NCBI GenBank assembly: GCA_963978905.1
Contig: OZ022256.1
Location: 28,173,426 to 28,237,425, forward strand
Direction: 5' to 3'
DNA: 64,000 bases
From: Trichostrongylus colubriformis
Taxonomy: Eukaryota; Nematoda; Chromadorea; Rhabditida; Trichostrongylidae
Below the pieces are notes generated by a model. That model was not told the origin of the DNA and made no database searches. It saw nothing but the letters and a program-made list of their open reading frames with translations. The translations under genes were made by a program, and so were the position numbers. Positions 24,436 to 34,232 of this stretch are shown here, piece by piece; the first letter of the stretch is position 1; the number at the start of each line of letters is the position of its first letter.

Positions 24436-25609
24436 ATGGTATCCACTCACCCTCAATACATCACCGACTTCACACCTACATCCAGTGTTAGTTGTTTTTC
24501 TTTGAGGCTATCTGCATGCTTTTGGCATTGTTGGAAGGGGCAGAAAAGCCGTTTATGCACACGTTAACGAAGTGTGCCTTGAGGCTTTCCCCTACTCATT
24601 TACCATGAGATACTTTCTATTGAATAAATCAATATGTTTAGGTCGAACCCGGCAAAAGTCCGTTGGCAATGTTGGCCAAGACTTGTGAGACGATCGGGCT
24701 GCCCGATACGCCATCGAAAAAGGGCTCATCAGAGAAGAAGGATGACGTGAAGAAGGCTGACAGCCCGTCTGACCGGAAAAAGGAGAGGTCACCACGGGCG
24801 ACACCGACGACTACACGTGTCGAACCTGTCACCTCAACGACATTCCCTGGTCTTCCGAAGCCAACCTTCCCACTTGGATTCTCGCCCGGTCTCGCGTTCC
24901 CGTTCCCTTATCCCATGATGCCGTACGCCATGTCGTTTCCTTCGTTTCCGATGCCGTTCTCGATGGCTCGTCCCCCGTGTCCATCGATGCTGATGCAAAG
25001 GCCCTGTGTGACTCCCGGTTGCAGTTCATGCTCACCAGACATGCTTTCATCATTCGCTGCACATCCACTTTTCTCAACCTACGCTTCGATGATGCCCTCC
25101 GCTTCCAGGTAGATTTTCCTTCTTTTCATTTTGTGTTTCATCCTCTCTCTGCACATCATTCTTGAAGTTGCCATTAAAATTTAAAAATTGAAGTGTTTAG
25201 TGCATCGATGCTGCCGGCTTCGTACCAAAGCCTGTTGGCCACGTCTGGTGGTCCATCAATGTCGGCGATTCCGTCAACTTCTGCCCCAGCAACGATGGTG
25301 TCAAAGTCGTCGCCCCAGGCCAAGCACATGTGCTCATGGGTCGAGTCGACCGGCATATGTGGTAAGCAGTTCGGCTCTGCTGATGAACTCGCCATGCACG
25401 TCAAGCAGCAGCACACTCCATCACCACCGTCCAGTGCCTCGTCAGCAGCTCCCGAGGTCTCCAAAACGCCTTTGAGCCGTAACAGTCTACCTCGTTTTCA
25501 TCCTTATTCAAAACCAACCACACTCCCCATGCCTCCAATGATGCCTTTTCCATCAGCGTTGCAGGCGATGTACGCTCAGCGCATCATGTCCACTATGCCT
25601 CATCCTTAA
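24436..25609 (+). CDS. tlp-1: TLP-1, NET-family C2H2 zinc finger protein (three exons)
   Basis: Predicted exons are 24436-24486, 24642-25108 and 25201-25609 (308 residues). Introns begin GTTAGT and GTAGAT and end in TTTAG, and the phases join cleanly. I chose the ATG at 24436 because it gives an N-terminus with QYITDF before the next motif. Residues 22-36 form the NET-family motif KSPLAMLAKTCETIG. A Lys/Ser/Asp-rich segment follows, then a long Pro/Phe/Met-rich stretch. Cys139, Cys144 and Cys147 (CVTPGCSSC) resemble the family's Buttonhead-like box. A C2H2 finger uses Cys217, Cys226, His239 and His244 in an atypical C-x8-C spacing (CSWVESTGICGKQF). RFHPY (271-275) matches the conserved C-terminal motif of the family. 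Relatives (fly Elbow and Noc, vertebrate ZNF503/ZNF703) are nuclear transcriptional repressors. In C. elegans, TLP-1 acts in male tail tip morphogenesis and cell fate. The gene stands alone with no operon neighbour. Family assignment is firm; the exact 5' end is inferred. Confidence 0.93.
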
Positions 25610-26805
25610 ACCGCTGTTCTTTTTCCTTTTTTGTCTTTTTCGTAGAATTTCATACTCAATACGGGTTCTTCGACAGGTGCCGTTAGTGCTCTCTCTCATT
25701 CAATGCGTTTTTTTTGTATTTTAATGTTTTCAAATGATATTACGAGTTTGTTTATTGTTATATGCAGATGCTATAAAAGATTAGTGTTTGATGAAGTCTC
25801 CATGTAAGCAAGGGGGTCATCGGCAGCTGATAGAGTCCTTATCAGTACAATGACGACGATATGATCGGAGTGATGAATCATTCGTGGTGATGGTTATGGG
25901 GTTGTGCATGTGTGTAAGGCTTTTGAAGGTCAGTCAAGATCACACACACAGTAGTCGGTCGGCTGGGATGCTCAGCGTTCGAGTGCTTCTTGATGATGGA
26001 GTTGAGGCAGTACAGAGAGAAGATTTATTGTGATTGCAAGGGTCGTTTGTGAGTATTTGTGCTCTCGTTCAAGAGGGTTTTTGTCAGTGCGCTCGTGACG
26101 AATGTCGGATGCGTATGATTGACGATCATCCCGCACATTCAAACCACCACCACCACCACCACCACCACCATCAATCCCTCATCCTCACCAGCACCTCAGT
26201 CACAGAACCCCGTCCACCCATTGAAACCACACGGCAATACGGGGATCATAAGAGACAAAGTTGTGTGGATTTCATAAAATGTCGATTTGCCACAAGCACC
26301 GACGGAACAAAGACCCCCGACAGGGCATGCTTCATCAATCGCTAATGACTCCTCTTATCTCATTAATCGCGCCTCTTCTCGCCTTGTGCTAATTAGGCCT
26401 GAAATCACCGCTCACCGCCATCTCGCCTCACTAAACCCAGTGTGCCAGTGAGACAGGCAGCAGGGGATTAGCGCTAATGTTGTGTTCCCTCATTGTGTCT
26501 GTAATCCTATTCTGACCGACATGGCTTTCAGGTTCCCATTTGGAGATGTAATAGTTGTGCAACCCACAGCGGCTCCTTTATGATCACCAGAGTCCAGTGC
26601 AAACATGGTTAGGTGCAGTATCAGGAGAAGGGAGAGGGGCGACAGCTTTTCAAATGTCGAACAACACCACAAATAAGGTACCGTAGATGTCACATGTATG
26701 GGTGTATGCTCCTGTAAGGCTAGGCATGTTACTATCCGTCATTCAGCAATTTTCTAATTGCCCCTCTCCTTTAACATTGGCATTATTAGCCATTTCCTGT
26801 ACGCA
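25610..26805. other. 3' flank of tlp-1, non-coding
   Basis: Includes the presumed 3' UTR (T-rich after 25620); I do not see a perfect AATAAA close to the stop. A CAC microsatellite lies at about 26142-26171. TAAT-core words cluster around 26340-26400 (CTCATTAATCGC, GCTAATTAGG), which could be homeodomain-type sites, but such words are common. Confidence 0.4.
26142..26171. repeat. CAC trinucleotide microsatellite
   Basis: About ten uninterrupted CAC units. In one frame this reads as a His run, but the surrounding frame has no coding features. Confidence 0.9.
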
Positions 26806-26809
26806 TCCA

Positions 26810-27203
26810 CTGAGCTATGTTAATGCTAAAATGGATCATAAAGTTTAATAGTTTGGCCACAACATCTGCGGAATAGCTGGGGCCTCAACGCTTTTAACTG
26901 CCCTCGATGTTGTACCAAGGGTTGGGAGGGGGCAACTCGTTGAATACTGGAAGGTAAGATTTCTTTATCGGTGACGAGTCAATGCGTGGCGTAGACACAA
27001 ATGTTTTTGTAAAACTGGAGTTACTCTACAGCATTCGACAGTATCCCCACCCCCCCCCCCCCCATTGATAATAGCACCATGATCGACTTTGCCGGAGGGT
27101 CCCATTGAGCTGTGTTGTAAGTGTAGAGAATCATAAAGCTTGGAAGCTTAACGTCCATAACATCTGTGGAATAGTTGAGGCCGCAGCGGTTACGGCTGTC
27201 ATT
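26810..27203. repeat. Diverged direct repeat, ~297-bp spacing
   Basis: A block of about 95 bp at 26810-26905 (ATCATAAAG...ACAACATCTGCGGAATAGCTG) recurs at 27107-27202 (ATCATAAAG...ATAACATCTGTGGAATAGTTG). A weaker third echo begins after 27340. Interpreted as an old tandem repeat. A 15-C run near 27050 lies between the copies. Confidence 0.6.
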
Positions 27204-27204
27204 A

Positions 27205-30200
27205 ACTGGAGGCTCACTTCACAATAAATCGGATAGTTTATTTAGAAGAAACTTAACAAATAATCTCATAAATGGAAAATAACGAACTTGCTGGAAAGAA
27301 TTGTTTACGAAGCAGGAATTCTCTCCACCCTATCTCCCTTCCCTCCAACCATTCATAATGCTTGGTTGCGACAGTCGTACATTGTCCCGCTTTATGGCGA
27401 TTCTAATGGGATATTTTATTGCCTAGGAAAATCATAAAATCTTCTCGCTTTGGCTATGCACTGATGTTTCGTTCCCATTACCGGTTCATTAACCCTGATT
27501 TTATTATCGAAAATTGAAACGAATGACAGAAACCAGCAGGTTGGCCAAGCTCAATTTTCAGAGAATAGGCCCCATCGAATCACTTTGTGAGGTAGGAAGA
27601 CCTATGAGGAGCCAGCAGTAGATGTTCTGTCAAAGCGACCAGTTCAGCAAGGCTCGATCAAGGCACCCTTAAAGGCTTGTTATCTGTAACGATGCACTTA
27701 ATGTTCGCTAATTGCTAGGCCAGACCATGCTCTCATTAGCATCATTCATCCATCCGTGTGATTTCAAGCCGTTCAAGTGTGTGGAGTGAAGTGTCAGTTT
27801 TTCGACGGCCCCCACTTCAGGTGCCATGGCCCCGAAAAGGGGTTGTGGCATTCATCGATGCGTGACGGCGTCCATCTTCCCTTGTCACTTCGCCAACAAT
27901 TACTGTAAAGACAGTCGCTGCTTGATTGACGGCCGAATGGCGGCAGTTCAAACGCATCTTTTATCTGACACATGTAATCCATCACCACCTGTCAATCACT
28001 GGCCGTCGTTCTCCTTCCCGTACGCGCTCGCTGCGTCATCTCACGTCTGTCGCCTCGTGTTTATCTGCACTCACTCGCTGGGCTCCCATGTCTTGCGCGA
28101 TGATTTGTGGATTGCCATTAATACCCAAAAGCTGTGTCCGATCAATCAACACGACGCGCAATCGCATCCAGATCGTATTCGCCCTGCACAACAGTGAGAT
28201 GGTCCCTTCGGTGTCGAATGGCCGGTGTGGCGCCGACGGGAGCTCCTCGGCGGTACGTCTGGCGTTGCATAACGAGCATCGTTAAACCCCTGTTATCGGC
28301 CTTTGTGTTCACGACTATTGCGCAACCGCCTCGTCACGGCAGTTTTTGAAGTTGGGAGGAACGGCTTCACGATGTCAACATGACCCTCTTGGACCTCCGA
28401 CTTCCTAGACCGATGCTCGGATTTGTCACACGTGAATGGTTATGAACGCACTTTAAAAACGCGACACGTCACAACCCCAGCAGTGACCCTTCCTTGACCG
28501 TGCGCACTTTTTGTTTGTGCACCGTACAGTGATGACTGGTAACTTGTTGTAGAAGGAACGAAGTACATCATCATTCATTCACTGTTCAGCTGCTGCTACT
28601 GCTGTCCCCGCCACTCCCAGGTCTGCTTGTACACCGGCTGTAGCCCCCGTCGCTGTGTCTGCAAGTGTCGCAGTTTTCAGAAGGCTGTTCGATCAATCGT
28701 GAGAGACTGGAGTGTCATCCATCATCTTCGTATGGATAGTTCATCATTTCTTCTCCCATCGTCTGTTGACGTCCCGAAGCATTCCGATCGCTCCAACTGA
28801 ACTGATGAATTGAAAGATGTGGCTGCCGCCGAACCGGCTAGCGATAATACTCGAATAGAAGAAGCTTTTTTCTACGTCGACCCTAAGATTCACGAGGACA
28901 GTCACCTTTTCCTTCTGGGCGCCATCACATCCCCCTAAGACGCACCCATCCACATTCCAATGGGAAGCCGGCGATTTTACACGGTTAAACAGACGGTTTT
29001 TTGAGAAGTATCTCAATGGTGTCATGTTTTGATGACAGGAGATGGTCGCCTTCTCGATACAAAGGATGCCGACCCGCTGAGGAGATAAGAGACGAGTATT
29101 TACTACGACACATCAATCTTCTGGTCGAAGGTAGACGGAGCAGGCCGGCCTCCAGAGATGACAGCAGACGAAGAGGGTGGAGAGAGCTGCTGTGGTGTTC
29201 AGATGGATCGGTCCCCGAACAGATAACTGACTAATTGTCTGCACTCGCCCTCCTGACACTTCTTTATAAACAAATTATCGTATAAACGATACTGCTGCCA
29301 GCGGGTCTGGCTGGCCCTCGTGGGCCATCCCGGCGCTCAGATGGAGTTAGTTTTTTTTTCTGCTCGATGTCACGTCGAATTGAGTCTAATATAGTATGTA
29401 CGAGGAGCGTCTTATTCGGAATAGCCGTTTGATTGAGGGAAAGGCAATTGCTCTGTCAGCCACACGGCCTAGCTATCTAACCCATTTCAACGATGTGACA
29501 TAAACGAGGCCCGGGCAAGCTGTCGCTTCCCGAACTGCACGGTAAGTGTGCAATGCTGCCTGTACAGAAAGGTCTGACAGCCGATTTCGGTCGATCCATC
29601 AGCTTCATTCTGTCATTTTCAGCTGTGAGTGGAATTCCCCGCGATCGTCGCGCATCAGAGAATTCGCCATGGTAATCAGTCACCTTTTGACAAGAAAATC
29701 TGCGACAAAGAGATGAGAGCGAGATAGATTGCGAGATCTGTGCCCCCTCCCCTCCGCGCTCTCCTCCTGTGGTCCTTATCAACGAAAGAAGACGAGTGCT
29801 TTCGTCAACTATGACATCAGACAGGCAGAATTCTGAGACGTTGCCACTTTGTTTGAGCGATGGGGATGGGAGCAGCTCGTGGTCACAAGACATTCCTGAA
29901 TAGTTCACTGGTCATGCACGCATGCAATATTTCTTCGTCATCACTGCTGATCAGTTTGATGTTCCTGCCGTATGCATCATTGCGTTTGGCTGATGTTTTC
30001 TCGTGGTGAACCCTTTTTTACTTCCGATAATCATTTGCATCCGTACCATACATCTATCATCTTAGAATAACATTTCTCCATCTTAGCGCCCCCGAAAACC
30101 GGTCTCCTCACCGACGATTTGCCCACTCATCCCAATACGATGCCAAACGTCTCAGGGACACTGCAAAGAACCGATTGATCACATTGCACTCACTTTTACC

Positions 30201-30650
30201 TCTTACCAGAGGCTCTTATCCCGTCTGATAATGTCGAGAATCTTCGCCAGTAGGTGCTGGATGGTCTGTTCTGATGTCCTGAGCTGTATATTGTTCAGGC
30301 CCATTTTCCACACACAACCCATTTCATTTCTGAGGGGAGCCGAATCTCCAATCGTTCTGGGGCAGCATCCCAGAAGGTTCCTCACATAACTTAATGGCTA
30401 AGAATTGTCTGTTGGGTATGGGCGTATGAGTTGTGTTTCGGAGATAAGTGGAAGAGGGAGGGGGTTGAGATGGCTCGTAAGATGGCTCGTAAATGCATCG
30501 CGACGCCCCATAAACTAACCATCTCGTGGCTCATAAACCTCGGAATTGTACTACCAGCGGTCTTCTTTGCCATCAACACACATACACAGGTAGCAAAACA
30601 TCGCAATAACAATGATCAAAGGGAGTGGCGTCTCAGTGAGAATGGGATTA
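27205..30650. other. Non-coding stretch
   Basis: No gene recognised. The longest frame (29477-29908, minus, 143 codons) has no family resemblance and overlaps nothing spliced. The region is comparatively free of recognisable transposons, which could mean it is regulatory. Confidence 0.4.
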
Positions 30651-30654
30651 TCAT

Positions 30655-30920
30655 TAATCTATTTATTTGTTTATTGATGCATGCATAGACGCGCTAGAAC
30701 TTTAACAGAAATCAAACAATTACTGTAGTTAGTCAAAGGACGACAAAACAATCTTAAATTCCTTACAAAAATGTTCAAACCAAGGATGAAAGGATAATAC
30801 GAAACACGAGTACACCGACCGTCCTCGTGGAACAGGCAAGTCAGATAAACGCAAAGTGCTAAGCCACGAGACTCGAGGAGGAAAGGATATTGGCCCAGAG
30901 AAATGCTAGGTACCCTCAAT
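30655..30920 (-). repeat. Dispersed repeat R4, internally deleted copy
   Basis: The left end TTTATTGATGCATGCATAGA and right end CGAAACACGAGTACACCGAC through GAGAAATGCTAGGTACC match the longer copy at 19446-19912, joined at about 30799 with the intervening ~190 bp missing. Confidence 0.7.
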
Positions 30921-32540
30921 GAAGTATACATTACCGATACACCAGAATTATTTCGAAAATAAAATAATTTACTATAGTCAGGTCTGAGTTTAAACAAAGC
31001 CAAGCTCCTCTTGGCTTAGCTATAATGACACTATCTAAACAATTACAAGAAACTCACAAAAAGCAAAATTAAGTAACTATACTGGTTTAAGAATAGAGCC
31101 GCTCTAAACATTGGCAACACTGTTACCTTGCAGAAATAAAATTGTCATACAAAAATCTACTACGAAGATTTGAAGCAAGAGCGTGGCTTAACGCGGTGGA
31201 ACGCTAAACTGGAGGTACGAGATGTACTGTAACGATTCCTGAACTTCACACATTAGTTCACGTTCACAATCACTTTAATTCTCTGAAATCAACACATCAG
31301 CAACTCAAGCTTGATTAATTTTTTTCTAAACCCTTACCATTGATTGATACGAACATTGACTGATCATTCTGGAAGTTGCTATGAGTGCTCAGTAAGCACT
31401 GAGCTTCTGCATTGCTACGAACTTGGCGTAGGGGGTTTTTCAATGACATCGTTATGATGGTATTTTGATGGGAAGAGGGTGACCACGGCTCCAGCCTTCG
31501 CTTTTCAAGAATACACCTCCTCTGAGGCTCATTTTTTTGAAACTGAAATTTACATAAGGACTCACCCCGATCTACAGTTACTCCTTCTCTACGGCCGGAG
31601 CTTGAAGACAGAGAGTCTTGAGTTGTGGGTCGGCCATATGGCGTATCTGACATTGTGAGTATGAGATTGACCGGCAAAAAATAAAGAACGCTTCCAGTTT
31701 TAATCAGTCCTGTTTCGAAGGGATGGAAGCATTGCCCTACTCAACTACTCCACATGGGAATACCTGCTGGTGCCTGCTTGTCCTGCTAACATGCAATAAT
31801 CTCAAAATATGCTTTCCAACCAGTAACAATTAGGTGTTGCGTGGGTCTGGTAGTACACTAGCCCGGACCGTTACCCTTCTTACCTTATCCAGACCCTTCT
31901 TCCTCATCCAATGGTCTTAACCCCGAACAGCCGTACCCAACCGAAGGAGGTAATGACGAGAAAACGCAGGCGCTTTTCTAAGATCTGCGGGTCTTCTCAA
32001 GCCACGACGTTATGTACTGCCAGACCCTTGAGTCGATCATACGATCACTATATCAGTCACTGCTGCTGGATTTGATAAGGTAAAACCTAGAATGACCCTC
32101 GGTACTGCAATCCTTCAACGAACCGACCGGAAAATAGAGAGGCTTGCACAGCAGATCAAGTCAGAATCAGCCACCGTAGCCGTGATGGAGATTCATGCCT
32201 AAATAGTGATTGATTGGCACCATTACACCACCATGAGGCCATAGAAACATGGAATGGTGTGCGCTCAGGGGCAGTGAAGCGGATTACCAAAAAAAATAAA
32301 TTCAGAAATTCCGTGACCTCCCAGAAATAATCCAAAAAATTCCAGAAGGTGAAACTTCCAGAAACCGATTTGATCAGAATTCGAGAACTGTGACATCGCA
32401 CTTCGAGCCCTTTCTTTGAATATTGTTATATGGATTTAGAGAAAGCCCGCACTTACGAGAGCTTCGAAAATTTTGACTTTTTTGGAATTTCGCATCTCAT
32501 GAAGCAGATGGGTGATTCTCACTTCAGGGAGGATGGTGAT
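30921..32540. other. Non-coding stretch
   Basis: No recognisable gene. The segment GTGATTGATTGGCACC near 32206-32221 echoes the 3' end of the SINE family, but it is too short to call. Confidence 0.4.
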
Positions 32541-32542
32541 GA

Positions 32543-32914
32543 TTTGTGAAAGTGACAGAAAAGAGCGATCTGTCTACTCTCAGCATTCAAGTTCCACAAG
32601 CTATTTCAATGTTGGCAGAAAATGGAATGATGGATGTACTACCATTGAGAAAACAGAAATTAATGGCTTCGCTCTTGTCACGCTCGGTTACTACAGGCCT
32701 TAAAGACATTGCATGAACAGGAACAAACGATAGCGCATTCTTCAGAAAGGAGGCGCAGACCTGTTGGAGAGAGGGTCGTCTTCTTTCGAATTGGCGAAGG
32801 CAAAGTTGTGTTGGAGGATAAGCGAAAGGAGGCAGCGGAATTGAAAAAGTCGTGCGATGAATTGAATTTCATTGCAGTTTTTCAAGCTGTTCCCATTTGC
32901 CTGGTATTGCGCTC
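32543..32914 (+). pseudogene. Unrecognised coding-like fragment, frame-broken
   Basis: Two overlapping plus-strand frames look protein-like rather than random. The first (32543-32716) reads VKVTEKSDLSTLSIQVPQAI and then an SMLAENGMMDVLPLRKQKLM segment. The second (32697-32914) reads ALKTLHEQEQTIAHSSERRR and later EGKVVLEDKRKEAAELKKSC. It is preceded by TTACTACAG, a good 3' splice site, and followed by GTAAGG, a good 5' splice site. The frames join into one helical, probably coiled-coil, stretch if a one-base shift is assumed around 32665-32695. This could be two exons of a real gene with a sequencing error, a pseudogene, or a chance open stretch. I do not recognise the family and assign no function. 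Confidence 0.33.
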
Positions 32915-32919
32915 GTAAG

Positions 32920-33908
32920 GAGGTGATAAGGGCTTCATTAGGGTGTGCAGCTGTCTCCCACACGGTGCTTGAATTTTTCTTGTCCACGTTCCTATGCTTT
33001 CCACAATCTGACCACTCTCAGGGATGTGAATCGTCATAGAATTCCCTGTTTCACGCTCCAATCCTGACTGAATGCCTTGTGCGAAACGATGACCTTCAAC
33101 TCAACTGTTATTATGTTGATACGAATATATCATTTTCAGGCGCTGGCTGACCTTGCTGACGGTTAGTCCTGAAATGTGGCGCCCGCCTGAACACAAACGT
33201 TCTCCATTCGTGGAAATATTTTGCAAACTTTTTTGACAATAGTGATATTTCTCTTCACCTTTTCTGGCTTTCAGAGTAACTCTCTGTGTGGATCCGATCG
33301 GATTCTAGCCATACATGGGCCTTGGAATGACGAAGTCTTAAGCAAGCTATATTCGCGCTCGATTTTATAACAGGGTGGTGGGCTCCCTTGGCGATCCTCC
33401 AATGTTTTACACCCTTTATTTCATGCAGCAAATGAAATAACTCCTTTTGAGGTGTATCATTACCCCTCTTTAGCTTGACCCAGAGCAAATCGCTTTTTAA
33501 ACCACAATTTCTTGGTTTTTTGATAGGGTATCGCAATCCAGTGCTACCATCGCCTGTATGGATCATCATCCTGGGACCCCCCTCCTCCATAGTAGGAGTA
33601 TGGCATCACGCTTTTGAACAGCATAAGCAGCAAGTAATGGCAAAACAAATTTACTGTTTGTGACGCTATACATATGCATGCACTTCTTATAATGTTTTTT
33701 TCAATCTGAACAGGCGTGTACTGGGTTATATGTATGTACATGAGATCTACTCATTGCTTTGACTTCGTTAAGAGCCTGAGCAATTATAACTCACAAACTC
33801 AACCCGTGCTAAGTGTGCATTGTTAATGACAATTTCGGGAGCAGTTGAAAGAATAATATCCCTCACAAACCGAACATGTGGTGTTCATTGCCGGAGTTTC
33901 TGCTCGGG
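32920..33908. other. Non-coding stretch
   Basis: No recognisable gene or repeat. If the fragment just upstream is a real exon, its next exon should be sought here; I see no convincing candidate. Confidence 0.35.
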
Positions 33909-33922
33909 TATATAGGGTACCG

Positions 33923-34218
33923 GGCGGAGGTGGTGTAGTGACAGGTGGCGCGCACCCCACTCTCATGGTGCAGGGATCAAATCCCGCATCAACGCCCGCC
34001 CAGGCCAACCAAGCCTTCCATCCCTACGGGGCCGGTGAATTGGTACCAGACTTGTCTGGGAGGATAAAAGCACTGACTTGAACATCGGCTGGCCACCGCA
34101 AGTCATTGTATAGGCCACATCATATTCACCAGCCATCACGATTCTGAATGGAACTAGAATGTGCGGCGCATCCCACAGAAGGGATTGATTAACGCCAAAA
34201 ACTTTATCCTTTATCCTT
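33923..34218 (+). mobile_element. tRNA-type SINE with perfect 14-bp target duplication
   Basis: Flanked by the identical 14-mer TATATAGGGTACCG at 33909-33922 and 34219-34232. The 5' part has a pol III promoter-like arrangement: GTAGTGACAGGTGG as a possible A box, and GGATCAAATCC (33974-33984) as a B box close to the GGTTCGAATCC consensus. The 3' end is a short simple tail built on TTTATCC units. About 296 bp, no coding frame. Such elements move using a partner LINE's enzymes. Perfect flanks suggest recent insertion. Other copies lie at 37968-38158 (-), 47775-48890 (+, split), 6620-6830 (-) and 55735-55880 (-). Confidence 0.88.
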
Positions 34219-34232
34219 TATATAGGGTACCG

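Noticed and set aside
24185..24567. Overlapping frames upstream of tlp-1 exon 1 as an additional exon
   Set aside because: They do not continue the tlp-1 frame, and the ATG at 24436 with donor at 24487 already gives a family-like N-terminus.
26034..26345. Frame with a His run
   Set aside because: Produced by the CAC microsatellite; the rest of the frame is not protein-like.
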